This document shows positions 18,007-27,400 of a stretch of 64,000 nucleotides of DNA, piece by piece. Each line of letters starts with the position of its first letter. Positions within the stretch are counted from its first letter, which is position 1. The notes under the pieces were generated by a model. The model had not been told where the DNA came from, ran no database searches, and worked only from the letters and a program-made list of their open reading frames with translations. The position numbers were made by a program, and so were the translations under genes. This DNA comes from SSF14 sp046331245. Its GTDB lineage: Bacteria > Actinomycetota > Acidimicrobiia > Acidimicrobiales > Microtrichaceae. Where the stretch lies: positions 62,001 through 126,000 of the forward strand of contig JAXLRH010000002.1 in the NCBI GenBank assembly GCA_046331245.1, written 5' to 3'.

Positions 18007-19311
18007 TCATCCGGTGTCCTGGAAGAGCTGTGCGGGTCGGTGACGGGGGTGTCGTGGGTCAGTCGGCGGGACGAAGGGTCGCCGGCCGCTGCCCGCAACG
18101 AGCTCCCATCCCTCGATCGACTTCTTGCGGTTGTCGGGCCCGCACAGGTGATCGAGGTTCGGCGTGGCCGTCTCCCTCACCTGGGCCCACGGGGTGCGGT
18201 GGTCGGTCTGGAGGATGGTCCGGTCGCAGCCCTCGGCCTGGCAGACCGGCTGCGACCACAACAGCGCGAGCTTCTGCAGGGCGTTCGCACCACGCCCGAA
18301 GTGCACGACCCCGCCGACGTCGCTCCCCTTGGTGAGGATCAGCTTCAAGGCTGCGTCGCCCAGCAGCGCCCGGCACTGGGCGACCGACACCGGACCGATG
18401 CCCGGAATCTCGCAGACCTCGTCGCCGGCGACGGTGCCGGCGACGAGCGCAGCGAAGTCGACGCGGATCAGCGCGAGGTGGGACACGTTGCGGCCCCGGC
18501 CCCGGCCCCGACCCTGGCGGCCGCCACCCGGGCGGCCGACACCCGGACGCTCGCCCTCCGACTCGGCCCCATGCGGCCCATCGGGGTGCGGCCGGTCGGC
18601 GTTCGCCGAACGCTCGGCCAGCTCCATGAGGGCGTCGTAGCGGTAGGCCTCCCGTGGCTCGCGTCGGCCGTTCGCCCACGCCGACTTGAAGGTGGCGTCC
18701 GTGAGGCGCTCCAGTTCGGCGGCGAACCCGCTGATCGACGCCCCCGTGCCCCGCGCCACCAGGTTCATCGCACCCTCGGCGTCGCGAAAGGTGCGGCAGT
18801 ACCGCTTGCGATGGATCTGCCGTTGCTGCTCCTCCGGATCGGGAATCGCGCGCGCCTTCTCCCGTGCCGCCTCGTCCTTGAGGTTCTTGAACGACTCGCG
18901 CTTCGCCCGGTCCAGCAAGCCGGCCTCGGCGTCGGGGTTCACGACCGCCGCGTCGGCGATGATGCCGGCCTGCTCGGCGGACACCTCGCCACGACGCAAC
19001 GCGTCGGCGGTGTCGGGACACTCCTCGAGGCGCCCCGAGGTGTCCATCTCGTGGCGCGTCGTGCCCACCGCACGACCCGCCCGGGCGGCCGCCCACTCCG
19101 CTGCCGACGTGCCGGCTTGATCCGCCACACCGGACCGGGCGACCCGCTGCAGCAGCATCACCCGCCCTGCAGCGCCGAGCCGCTCGATCCGCACGAACTG
19201 CTCGAACACGTCGACCACCTCGTCGAGCGCCACCTCGCCCGGCGCCAGAGCGGCGAGGTAGGCGGCGATGGCATCGATGTGTGGGGTGAGGACCGAACTG
19301 GCGTTCGTCAT
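18007..19311 (-). CDS. DUF222 / HNH endonuclease domain protein (13E12-like)
   Basis: 434 aa. Long helical DUF222 region (~1-240), a low-complexity Gly/Arg linker (~255-275), and a C-terminal HNH module with CQAEGCDRTILQTDHRTPWA, an Asn and LDHLCGPDN. Members are abundant and multi-copy in actinobacteria and resemble the mycobacterial 13E12 repeat family; they may be mobile, but the function is not established. No flanking inverted repeats or target duplication are evident. The active-site DH, N and H residues are present, so the nuclease domain looks intact. Confidence 0.9.
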   Translation of the reverse strand: MTNASSVLTPHIDAIAAYLAALAPGEVALDEVVDVFEQFVRIERLGAAGRVMLLQRVARSGVADQAGTSAAEWAAARAGRAVGTTRHEMDTSGRLEECPDTADALRRGEVSAEQAGIIADAAVVNPDAEAGLLDRAKRESFKNLKDEAAREKARAIPDPEEQQRQIHRKRYCRTFRDAEGAMNLVARGTGASISGFAAELERLTDATFKSAWANGRREPREAYRYDALMELAERSANADRPHPDGPHGAESEGERPGVGRPGGGRQGRGRGRGRNVSHLALIRVDFAALVAGTVAGDEVCEIPGIGPVSVAQCRALLGDAALKLILTKGSDVGGVVHFGRGANALQKLALLWSQPVCQAEGCDRTILQTDHRTPWAQVRETATPNLDHLCGPDNRKKSIEGWELVAGSGRRPFVPPTDPRHPRHRPAQLFQDTG

Positions 19312-19384
19312 AACATCATCATGACGGATACCCCTGACACCGAGATCAGGGCCCAGTGGACCGAGCGGAGTCCCGACGATCCGA

Positions 19385-19945
19385 CTACGGCAGGGAACAG
19401 TCGGTCGGCAGGTAGCTGACCGTCGGCGCTGCCGTGATGATCGGGGCCTCCGGTTGCCCGAGCTCGGCCTCGAGCCGGGCGAGCAGCGCGTCGTCCGCCG
19501 TCAGGGCGATGAAGTGCGGCGTGACCAGGAGCCGGATCTCACACCCGGCGGCTGCGACGCCGCCCTGGACGACCCGGAGCACGTTCTGCATCGACCCATC
19601 CACCGATCGACCGCCGGCGAGCGTCGCACCGGGGCCGACCGGCGAACGCTCGAAGATGTGGACCGTCGATCCGTGCACCTTGCAGCTCACCCCGCGTACG
19701 GCGGCGCCACCTCGGATGGGCGCCGGCTCGGAATCGGTGAACAGGGTCGCCAGATCCACGCAGTCGTAGCGCTCCGCCACGCCGTCCAGTCCTGTCAACA
19801 CCCGTCGCGCGCTTGTCGTGCTGATCTCGGCGGCCATCGGCGCCGAGCGCGCTTCCTCGCATCCGGAACCCGCGACGATCGCCACGAGGGCAAGCACGAC
19901 GATCTTGACCGCACTCTGGAGCGCCAGGATGAACCCCGAGTGCAC
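19385..19945 (-). CDS. Hypothetical secreted protein / possible lipoprotein
   Basis: 186 aa from GTG 19945, with GGAG 7 nt upstream. An N-terminal hydrophobic segment (SAVKIVVLALVAIVAG) ends at SGC, an imperfect lipobox, so the protein is exported and perhaps lipid-anchored. The mature part has conserved-looking Cys residues and alternating strands. It resembles small actinobacterial DUF3558-like lipoproteins only loosely, and I assign no family. It begins 36 bp after the thioredoxin-TPR gene on the same strand and may be co-transcribed with it. Confidence 0.6.
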   Translation of the reverse strand: MHSGFILALQSAVKIVVLALVAIVAGSGCEEARSAPMAAEISTTSARRVLTGLDGVAERYDCVDLATLFTDSEPAPIRGGAAVRGVSCKVHGSTVHIFERSPVGPGATLAGGRSVDGSMQNVLRVVQGGVAAAGCEIRLLVTPHFIALTADDALLARLEAELGQPEAPIITAAPTVSYLPTDCSLP

Positions 19946-19981
19946 GACAGCGCTCCAAAGTACGCCGAGCGAGCCTGCGAC

Positions 19982-20686
19982 CTAGAAGAGGCGCGCCGTG
20001 AGCTTGCGGCGGTAGTCGCCGGTGCGGGGGTCGTCGCCCAGGACCGCCAGCAGGTCGACGTAACGCTGGCGGGCCGCGTCGTCGTCCTTCACGCGGTCGA
20101 GCAGCGAGAGCAGCTCTGCCTCGACGTCGAGCTCGTCGGCGTTCACCAGCCCGGTGCGGGCCATGGCCAGCACCCGTCGAACCTCGGAGGTCTCCGGCAC
20201 CTTCGCGAGCAGGGCCAGGGCCTCCTCGCTCGCCCCGTCGGCCACCAGCACCTCGGCCAGCGCGACGATCACCGTCTCGTTGGCCGGCTCCAGCTCCAGC
20301 GCGGCACGCAGCGACGCCTCGTCACCGGCGGACAGGAGCTTCTCGACCTCGGTCTGCTCGGGCGTCGGCAGCAGCTTGTCGACGAACGCCTGCACCATCG
20401 CCTCGGGCTGCGCGCCCAGGAACTGGTCCACGATCTTCTGCTGGTGCATCGCGAACACCGCCGGGATGGACTGCACGCGGAACGCCGCGCCGATCTGGGG
20501 GTTCGCGTCCACGTCGACCTTGGCGAGGACCACCTTGCCGTTGGTGTTCGCGACCACGCGCTCGATGATGGGACCAAGGGTGACGCACGGCTGGCACCAC
20601 GTCGCCCACAGGTCGATCACGACCGGCACCTGCATCGACCGGACCATGACCTCTTGTTCGAACGTTGCATCGGTGACGTCGACCAT
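19982..20686 (-). CDS. Thioredoxin-TPR protein (CnoX/YbbN-like chaperedoxin)
   Basis: 234 aa from ATG 20686. Thioredoxin domain (~1-110) with active site WCQPC and the cis-Pro (SIPAVF), followed by TPR-like helices (~115-225, including AALELEPANETVIVALAEVLV). E. coli CnoX protects clients from oxidation and hands them to chaperones; it lacks the full CxxC, whereas both cysteines are present here, so redox activity is likely. TAGTGT 7 nt before the ATG fixes the start and indicates a leaderless transcript. It is divergent from the phosphotransferase gene. Confidence 0.9.
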   Translation of the reverse strand: MVDVTDATFEQEVMVRSMQVPVVIDLWATWCQPCVTLGPIIERVVANTNGKVVLAKVDVDANPQIGAAFRVQSIPAVFAMHQQKIVDQFLGAQPEAMVQAFVDKLLPTPEQTEVEKLLSAGDEASLRAALELEPANETVIVALAEVLVADGASEEALALLAKVPETSEVRRVLAMARTGLVNADELDVEAELLSLLDRVKDDDAARQRYVDLLAVLGDDPRTGDYRRKLTARLF

Positions 20687-20693
20687 GCCGGCA

Positions 20694-20699
20694 ACACTA
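20694..20699 (-). promoter_or_regulatory. Putative -10 (TAGTGT), leaderless start of thioredoxin-TPR gene
   Basis: Minus-strand TAGTGT ends 7 nt before ATG 20686. Confidence 0.5.
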
Positions 20700-20722
20700 C
20701 CGAGCATCGACAACGGCGGGGC

Positions 20723-20728
20723 TAGCGT
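20723..20728 (+). promoter_or_regulatory. Putative -10 (TAGCGT), leaderless start of phosphotransferase gene
   Basis: TAGCGT ends 6 nt before ATG 20735. Its distance from the divergent TAGTGT is about 25 bp, so the two promoters are nearly back to back. Confidence 0.5.
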
Positions 20729-20734
20729 GCGGAG

Positions 20735-21787
20735 ATGTCCGACACCGCACCGCCGAAGGGAATCGACGCCGCCGCCGTCACCGACTGGTTGACCGAGCGC
20801 GTGCCCGGCGTCGTGCCGCCCCTCGCCTTCTCGCTCATCGCCGGCGGCCACTCGAACCTCACGTACTCGGTCACCGACGCGGCCGACGGACACTGGGTGC
20901 TCCGACGTCCGCCGCTCGGTCACGTGCTGGCGACGGCCCACGACATGGGCCGCGAGCACAAGATCATCGCCGCCCTGCAGGGCACCGACGTGCCCGTGCC
21001 GCCGGTGATCGGTCTGTCGCCCGACGACTCGGTGAACGGCGCGCCCTTCTACGTGATGGGCTACGTCGACGGCACCGTCGTGCGCGACATGGCCACGGCC
21101 GAGGCGCTCTCGATCGAGCAGCGCCGACGCGCCTCCGACTCGCTCATCGAGGTGATGGCCGCGATCCACGGCATCGACGTCGCCGCCGTCGGCCTCGACG
21201 ACCTCGGCCGTCACGACGGCTACATCGAGCGTCAGCTCAAACGCTGGTACCGCCAGTACCAGGGCAGCCAGGAGCAGAACCCGTCGATCGACTTCCACCA
21301 GGTCGACGAGGTGTACGAGCACCTGTCCGCCCGCATCCCCCAGCAGCAGTCGACCTCGATCGTGCACGGCGACTACCGGCTCGACAACTGCATGATCGGC
21401 CCCGACGGCGACATCGTGGCCGTCCTCGACTGGGAGATCTGCACGCTGGGCGATCCCCTCGCCGACGTCGGCCTGCTGTGGGTGTACTGGACCGACCCCG
21501 GCACCACCGCCGCGCTCCCCCAGTCGTCGCCCACCTCGCTCGAGGGGTTCCGCACCAAGGACGAGATGGTCGCGGCCTATGCCGCCGCATCGGGGCGCGA
21601 CGTGTCAGACATCGACTTCTACATCGCGTTCGGCTACTGGAAGCTCACCTGCATCATCGCCGGCGTCTACGCGCGCTACGCGGCGGGCGCCATGGGCGAC
21701 ACCACCGACCAACAGGTCTCGGGATTCGCACATATGGTGGTGACGCTCGCCGAGCTCGCGGCCGAGGCTGCGAGGAAGGTGGTCTGA
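20735..21787 (+). CDS. Phosphotransferase of the APH / ACAD10-11 kinase family
   Basis: 350 aa. Kinase-like fold with the nucleotide-binding region (GGHSNLTYSV, WVLRRPP), catalytic VHGDYRLDNCMI and metal-binding VLDWEICTLGDP, typical of aminoglycoside-phosphotransferase-like enzymes. The closest pattern is the kinase domain of eukaryotic ACAD10/11 and its bacterial relatives, which phosphorylate 4-hydroxyacyl-CoA during hydroxy-acid degradation; substrate specificity here is inferred. The PAC2 gene follows 1 nt after its stop, so the two are co-transcribed. Confidence 0.88.
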   Translation: MSDTAPPKGIDAAAVTDWLTERVPGVVPPLAFSLIAGGHSNLTYSVTDAADGHWVLRRPPLGHVLATAHDMGREHKIIAALQGTDVPVPPVIGLSPDDSVNGAPFYVMGYVDGTVVRDMATAEALSIEQRRRASDSLIEVMAAIHGIDVAAVGLDDLGRHDGYIERQLKRWYRQYQGSQEQNPSIDFHQVDEVYEHLSARIPQQQSTSIVHGDYRLDNCMIGPDGDIVAVLDWEICTLGDPLADVGLLWVYWTDPGTTAALPQSSPTSLEGFRTKDEMVAAYAAASGRDVSDIDFYIAFGYWKLTCIIAGVYARYAAGAMGDTTDQQVSGFAHMVVTLAELAAEAARKVV

Positions 21788-21788
21788 G

Positions 21789-22655
21789 ATGGCTGATCTG
21801 GTCGAACTGCACGGACACCCGACGCTCTCGAACCCCGTCATGATCCTCGCGCTCGAGGGCTGGATCGACGCCGGCATGGCCGCGTCCGGCGCCATGAGCG
21901 GCATCCTCGAGGGCATCGACACCGAGCCGTTCGCCACGTTCGACACCGACGTCCTGCTCGACCACCGCGCCCGCCGCCCGATGATGAGCCTCGTCGAGGG
22001 TCACGTCGAGCAGCTCACCTGGCCGGCCATCGAGATGCGCGGCGGCATCGACGACGCCGGCAACCACGTGCTCCTGCTCGTCGGGGCCGAGCCCGACCAC
22101 GCGTGGGGCCGCTTCTGCTCGGTCGTGTGCGATCTCGCGCTCGACCTCGACGTGCGCATGGTGATCGGCCTCGGAGCGTACCCCGCGCCGGTGCCCCACA
22201 CCCGCGAGACGAACCTGGCGCTCACGAGCCCGTCCAGCGACCTGCTCGACTCCCACACCGGGTTCTTCCGGGGCACGATCGACGTGCCCGCCGGCATCCA
22301 GGCCGCCATCGAGATGAGCGCGTACGAGGCGGGCATCCCGTCGATGGCGCTCTGGGCGCAGGTGCCGCACTACATCTCCGGCATGAACTACCCCGCCGGC
22401 TCCCTGGCGCTCATTGAGGGGCTCGGTCGGGTGGCCGGCCTCTCGTTCCCCACGGCCTCGCTCGCGCTCGAGGCGGCCAGCACCCGCCACCGGCTCGACG
22501 AGCTCGTCACCGGCAATCGCCAGCACGAGGAGATGCTCCGCCAGCTGGAGGAGGTGGCCGATGCCGCGCCCCAGGCCTCCGACATGGGTCCGCTCCCCAC
22601 CGGCGACGAGATCGCCGACGAGTTCGAGAAGTTCCTGCGCGAGCAGGACAGCTGA
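21789..22655 (+). CDS. PAC2 family protein
   Basis: 288 aa. Begins MADLVELHGHPTLSNPVMILALEGWIDAG, a PAC2 signature, followed by VIGLGAYPAPVPHT and SMALWAQVPHYISG. PAC2 proteins are related to eukaryotic proteasome assembly chaperone 2; actinobacteria carry them, but the exact role is not known. The C-terminal ~60 residues are an acidic helical tail. Its start lies 1 nt past the phosphotransferase stop. No proteasome genes occur in the window. Confidence 0.9.
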   Translation: MADLVELHGHPTLSNPVMILALEGWIDAGMAASGAMSGILEGIDTEPFATFDTDVLLDHRARRPMMSLVEGHVEQLTWPAIEMRGGIDDAGNHVLLLVGAEPDHAWGRFCSVVCDLALDLDVRMVIGLGAYPAPVPHTRETNLALTSPSSDLLDSHTGFFRGTIDVPAGIQAAIEMSAYEAGIPSMALWAQVPHYISGMNYPAGSLALIEGLGRVAGLSFPTASLALEAASTRHRLDELVTGNRQHEEMLRQLEEVADAAPQASDMGPLPTGDEIADEFEKFLREQDS

Positions 22656-22661
22656 CGCCGC

Positions 22662-24404
22662 CTACTTGAGCGGCTGGTAGTCGGGCAGCTCGGCGCCCGG
22701 CGGCGCCTTGTCGTAGGCGAGCACCGAGCCCTTCTTGTCGAACAGCTTCGGCTCGGTCGCCGGCCAGTCGCCGAGCAGCACCCGCTTTCCGCCGTCGACG
22801 TACCGCCACATCCCCTTGCCCTGCACTCCGAGCTCCGTGGCGCCGACCGCCTCGGCGTCCCACCAGATCTCCGTCTGGTCGTCGAGGGCCGAGTAGTCGG
22901 GCTCGGGGAACACACCCCGGTTGCCGAACGAGACCTGCGGCGTGATCGGCGTCGCCGGGCTGATCGGCGAGGCGAACAGCACCTCCTTGAACCCCTCCGC
23001 CGACACCTGGGGGCCGAGACCCTGCAACCCGCCGAACAGCACCTGGAGCGGGCCGGCGATGAGCGGCACGCTGCTGCGCGCCGGCGCGTCCTCGCCGAAG
23101 TACCACTTGTAGAGGAAGCCGGGCCCGGCGGTGCCGGGCAGCGTACGCACGAACAGGCCGGACGGGCCGAACGCGTGCGCCCACTGCGACTGGTCGTAGG
23201 TGCGGGAGAACACCGCGGTGTCGACGAGCGTGGTCGGGCCGAGCACCCACTCCGGCCGGTACTGCTGCTCCGTGGCGATCTTCGTCAGCGTCTGCGGGGC
23301 GAGCGGGTCACCCGAGAACACGATGGTCGTGACGCCGGACTCCTTCATCCTCGTGATGATGTCCTTGCCCGAACCGGCGAGCTCCGTCGGCAGCGCGTAC
23401 GTCTGGATCGACGCGAACGACATGCCGTAGTCCTTCGACAGGAGCGCCGTGAACTTGTCCTCCATCTCCTGCGACGAGTCCGAGGAGATGACGTGGATGA
23501 ACCCGAACACCCGCTTTCGGTCGTGCATCGCAGGGTCGCCGGCGTACTCGGCCTTGCGGTTCCAGAGTCGCTTGCCGAGGTACTCGGCCACCTCCTCCAT
23601 CGACTGGTCGGCGTTACGTTGCACGTCCCAGACGTACGGCGACCGCTCGACGTACCAGGACGCCGGTTGGGGCGGGGTGCACGAGATGCAGATGATGCGG
23701 TTGCTCGCGAGCGTGTCGGCGAACGCGTTGGTGAGGTTCGGGCCGTTGATGACCGCGAACGGCTTGATGTCCCGGGCGATGGTCTCGGCGTCGGAGGTCG
23801 CTGCCGTCGGGTCGTTGATCGGACCGGTGGCGTCGTAGCGGACGAGCTCGACCTTGCGGCCGTACATCTCGTAGTAGCGGTTGAAGATCGTGGCGAACCC
23901 CGAGAACGTCGTGAACGTGTCGTCGGGCGTGTCGCTGTCGCCGATCTGCGCATAGATGAACTTGAGGACGGGATCGTCGGGGCGCGGCAGGTAGATGACG
24001 ACCTTGATCGTGTCGGCGCTCACGCCGGTGGCGGTCGCCCCGCCGTTGTCACCGGTGAACGGCTGGAAGCAGTCGGGCTGCGGCCACATCGGCATCTTCA
24101 CCTTGCCGATCGCCGTGTCGCAGCGGTCGCCCCAGTCGATGCGATCGGCGCGACCCTCCTTCTTCGCGCGGGCGAACGTCTCAACCCCGGGCGGGAGCTT
24201 CGAGATGTCCGCCAGGCTCTCGGCGCCGCGATCCGCGGTATCGCCCGCGCGTGTGGCGACGCTCGTCGGTGCCGTGGTCGACGCGATGACGATCACCACC
24301 GCCGCCATGGCCGCGAGCACCAACCCCAGGGGGCCGTAGGTCTGCAGCGCCGTCAACGGCGGTCGCTCGCTGCGACGCAGGCGGGGTGCCGATTCGTCCG
24401 TCAT
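22662..24404 (-). CDS. ABC transporter substrate-binding protein (branched-chain amino acid type), membrane-anchored
   Basis: 580 aa. A cytoplasmic N-terminus and one membrane helix (~25-45) anchor an extracellular type I periplasmic-binding-protein fold: VSADTIKVVIYLP, YYEMYGRKVELVRYDATGP and AVINGPNLTNAFAD match the Peripla_BP_6/LivJ pattern. There is no lipobox. It would deliver a ligand (amino acid, amide or short-chain compound; unknown) to the LivH-LivM permease encoded upstream. Its ATG shares one base with the stop of the MFS-ATPase fusion gene (TGATG), making this the third gene of a tight operon. Confidence 0.88.
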   Translation of the reverse strand: MTDESAPRLRRSERPPLTALQTYGPLGLVLAAMAAVVIVIASTTAPTSVATRAGDTADRGAESLADISKLPPGVETFARAKKEGRADRIDWGDRCDTAIGKVKMPMWPQPDCFQPFTGDNGGATATGVSADTIKVVIYLPRPDDPVLKFIYAQIGDSDTPDDTFTTFSGFATIFNRYYEMYGRKVELVRYDATGPINDPTAATSDAETIARDIKPFAVINGPNLTNAFADTLASNRIICISCTPPQPASWYVERSPYVWDVQRNADQSMEEVAEYLGKRLWNRKAEYAGDPAMHDRKRVFGFIHVISSDSSQEMEDKFTALLSKDYGMSFASIQTYALPTELAGSGKDIITRMKESGVTTIVFSGDPLAPQTLTKIATEQQYRPEWVLGPTTLVDTAVFSRTYDQSQWAHAFGPSGLFVRTLPGTAGPGFLYKWYFGEDAPARSSVPLIAGPLQVLFGGLQGLGPQVSAEGFKEVLFASPISPATPITPQVSFGNRGVFPEPDYSALDDQTEIWWDAEAVGATELGVQGKGMWRYVDGGKRVLLGDWPATEPKLFDKKGSVLAYDKAPPGAELPDYQPLK

Positions 24405-27400
24405 CAGGACGCTCCTCTCGTGGTGGTGCCCGGCGCAACGGCGCCCGAACGGGCGATGAGCTCAGCCGTGGTGCCGAGGTAGGAGGCCACGACGCGGTCG
24501 TCGGCCAGCACGTCCTCCACCGGCCCGTCGGCTATGACCGAGCCGGCCTCGAGCGCCACGAGCCGATCGGCGATCGAGGCCAGCAGCGGCATGTCGTGCT
24601 CGATGACGACGATGGCGCAGTCGAGCTCGTCACGCAGCCGGCTGATGAGCGGCCCGAGCGCCTCGCTCTCGCGCTGGGCGATGCCCGACGACGGCTCGTC
24701 GAGCAGCAGGACGGTCGGCGAGTGCGCGACGACGCACGCCAGGTCGACCACCCGGCGGGTGCCGGTGGACAGCTCGCGCACGAAGCGGTGGCGATGCGCG
24801 CCGAGGTCGAACAGCTCCACGAGCTCGTCGACGCGGCGGCGCACGTGATCCTCGGACAGCACCGACGCCGGCAACCGGAAGACCGGGCTCAGCGGGTCCT
24901 TCACCCCGACCCAGCGGTCGAGGCCCACGGCAATCGTCTCCTCGACGGTGAGCGAGCCGAACAGCGCCGCGTCCTGGAACGACCGGCCGAGACCTCGCCC
25001 CGCAATGCGATGCGGGGCCGAGCCCCCGACGTCGACGCCGCCGAGCACGACTCGACCGCGATCGCACGGCGTGAACCCGCAGATGAGATCGAACAGCGTC
25101 GTCTTCCCGGCGCCGTTGGGCCCGATGACACCGACGATCTCGCGTGGGGCCACCTCGATGCTCACCGAGTCGACCGCAGCGATACCGCCGAACGCCACCG
25201 ACAGATCGTGCGTGACCAGGGCTGGACCGGTGGCCCCGGTGTCGCCTCCGTCGGTTCCCGCAGGGTGGTGGCTCGCGGCGGCATCGATGGCCTTGCCGAG
25301 GAACACCGAGCGGAGGAGATCGGGCCGCTCCAACAGCTCGGTGGTGGGGCCGGAGAACCGGATCTCGCCCTTCTCCATGAAGTACGCCGTGTCGGCGAGC
25401 GTCAGCGCGACGTTGATCGACTGCTCGACCAGGACGATCGTGGTGCCTCCGGCCGCCACCTCACGCACCAGTGCGGCGAGCCGCTCGACCACCACCGGGG
25501 CCAGGCCGAGCGACAGCTCGTCGATCATGAGGAGGCGCGGGGCGCTCAGGAGGTTCATCGCCAGCGCGAGCATCTGCTGCTGGCCGCCGGACAGGTTGGC
25601 GGCGGGCTCATCGAATCGCTCGCGGAGCACCGGGAACGCGTCGAGGGCGAGCTCGGTCGCCGCCGCGACCGCGGCGCGATCACGGCGACGCATCCAGCCG
25701 GCGGCCCGCAGGTTCTCGGCCACGGTCAGCGTGGGGAACACGCCGTGCCCTCCGGGCATCTGCCCGACCCCGAACGAGGCGATCTCGTGGGGCGGGGCGT
25801 GCGTGATGTCGCGCCCGTCGAAGATCACGGCGCCGAAGTCGGCCTCGACGATGCCGGAGATCGCCTTCAGCAGCGTCGACTTCCCGGCCCCGTTCGTGCC
25901 GAGCAGCGCCACCACCTCGCCCTCGCCGATCTCCACGCTCACGTCGAACAGCACCTGCACGCTGCCGTACGACACGTTGAGATCCTTCACGAGGAGGAGC
26001 TTCACCTCGCCGCGCCGACGGGAGAACAGGGCCTGGCTGCGGGTCGACGACGCCGTCCACACGTCGTCGATATCGCGCTTGATCGACGTCGCGACCGTCG
26101 AGATCATCACGCCTCCGATCACCATGAGCGGGGTCATGATCAACATGCCCCACCGGATGCCCCAGTGGTCGCTCACCCACCCGATCGCCGGCACGAACAC
26201 CAGGCCGGGAATGGCCCAGTAGGACGCGACCGAGAAGCCGACGGCACGCGCCCGCGCCGGGATCGCCATCGACAGCGACGCCAGGATGCCGGGCAGCAGG
26301 ATCGCGAGCGTCGACGTGAGCCCGATGTTGGCGACCACCGTGATCACGATGTTGGGCGACCACGCGAACAGGGCCGCCCACGCGCCGCTCACGAACGCGA
26401 CGTAGCGGAGGAAGCGGAAGACGAGCGCCGGGTCCTTCATCAGGAGGCGCACGCCGACTCGGCCGCCGACCGCCAAGCCCACCAGCTGGAACGGCTCGAC
26501 GCAGGAGGCGAGGAGGCCACGCTGCAGGTCGTCGTAGTGGTACACCCGGTCGTAGAGCAGCCCCGCCAGCGACACGAACCCGATGATCGACACGGCCAGG
26601 AACGGGATGGCGTACCAGATGCGTCGGAGCGACTCGATCTTCCACACCATGCGCCACGCCTCACCGAACGACGCGGGCGGCTCTTCGGTGTCGATCGCGT
26701 CGGCCGACGCGCCCATGGCCCGCCGCTCCTGGTTGCCGCGCACCGGCTCGCGGAGGCGCAACGCGAGCAGCACGACGATGCCCGTGGGCACGGCGAACAC
26801 GAGGAACGGCGCCCGCCAGCCGAAGTAGTGCGACAGCAGGCCCGCCGACAGCGGCCCCACGAACTGCCCGATCGAGTTGGCCGCGCGGTGGAACGAGAAG
26901 ACGGCCGGGCGCCGGTCGACGCTGAAGTAGTCCGACAGGAGGGAGCTGTGCGTGGGATCGACCACGGCCCGCCCGATGCCGGCCCCCGAGCGCACGAGCA
27001 CCAGCATCCACACCGTGGCCGACAGGCCGGTGGCGAAGGAGAACACGCCCCACGCGATGCCACCGATGACGGCCAGCCGCACCCGGCTGCCGCGATCCGC
27101 CCACCACGCGATCGGGAGTTGCAGGAGCAGCGCCCCGAGCGCCGTCAGCGCAACCAGCGACAGGATGCCGGTGTCGGTCATGTGGAAGTGGTCGCGGATG
27201 GTGGGCAGCAGGATGCCGAAGCCGGTGCGGTCGAGCTCGTCGACCGCGTTCAGGCCGAACAGCACCACCAGCGCGTAGAGCGGGCCGTCGCCCACGATCT
27301 CGCGCAGCGCCGTGACCGGATGCGCCAGGTTCGCCCACCAACGCGACGGGCTGAACATGCCCTCGACGTAGGGCTTGAGGGCGTCGGTGCGAGCGCTCAT
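24404..27400 (-). CDS. Fusion protein: MFS transporter plus LivF-type and LivG-type ABC ATPases
   Basis: 998 aa. Residues ~1-435 are a 12-helix major facilitator domain (including WWADRGSRVRLAVIGG). Residues ~460-705 are an ABC ATPase of LivF type (GTNGAGKST, LSGGQQQM, LLMIDELSLGLAP, GVFPTLTVAENL). Residues ~725-985 are a LivG-type ATPase (GPNGAGKTT, LSTGTRR, LLLDEPSSG, and SFQDAALFGSLTVEE). Both ATPases look active. The protein supplies ATP hydrolysis for the LivH-LivM permease, while the linked MFS may carry a related substrate. It overlaps the permease gene by 4 nt. The reading frame is continuous, so the fusion is not a stop-codon artefact within this sequence. Confidence 0.92.
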   Translation of the reverse strand: MSARTDALKPYVEGMFSPSRWWANLAHPVTALREIVGDGPLYALVVLFGLNAVDELDRTGFGILLPTIRDHFHMTDTGILSLVALTALGALLLQLPIAWWADRGSRVRLAVIGGIAWGVFSFATGLSATVWMLVLVRSGAGIGRAVVDPTHSSLLSDYFSVDRRPAVFSFHRAANSIGQFVGPLSAGLLSHYFGWRAPFLVFAVPTGIVVLLALRLREPVRGNQERRAMGASADAIDTEEPPASFGEAWRMVWKIESLRRIWYAIPFLAVSIIGFVSLAGLLYDRVYHYDDLQRGLLASCVEPFQLVGLAVGGRVGVRLLMKDPALVFRFLRYVAFVSGAWAALFAWSPNIVITVVANIGLTSTLAILLPGILASLSMAIPARARAVGFSVASYWAIPGLVFVPAIGWVSDHWGIRWGMLIMTPLMVIGGVMISTVATSIKRDIDDVWTASSTRSQALFSRRRGEVKLLLVKDLNVSYGSVQVLFDVSVEIGEGEVVALLGTNGAGKSTLLKAISGIVEADFGAVIFDGRDITHAPPHEIASFGVGQMPGGHGVFPTLTVAENLRAAGWMRRRDRAAVAAATELALDAFPVLRERFDEPAANLSGGQQQMLALAMNLLSAPRLLMIDELSLGLAPVVVERLAALVREVAAGGTTIVLVEQSINVALTLADTAYFMEKGEIRFSGPTTELLERPDLLRSVFLGKAIDAAASHHPAGTDGGDTGATGPALVTHDLSVAFGGIAAVDSVSIEVAPREIVGVIGPNGAGKTTLFDLICGFTPCDRGRVVLGGVDVGGSAPHRIAGRGLGRSFQDAALFGSLTVEETIAVGLDRWVGVKDPLSPVFRLPASVLSEDHVRRRVDELVELFDLGAHRHRFVRELSTGTRRVVDLACVVAHSPTVLLLDEPSSGIAQRESEALGPLISRLRDELDCAIVVIEHDMPLLASIADRLVALEAGSVIADGPVEDVLADDRVVASYLGTTAELIARSGAVAPGTTTRGAS

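Noticed and set aside
18007..19311. DUF222/HNH gene as an active intron or insertion element
   Set aside because: No inverted repeats, target duplication or intron structure visible; family occurs as stand-alone genes.
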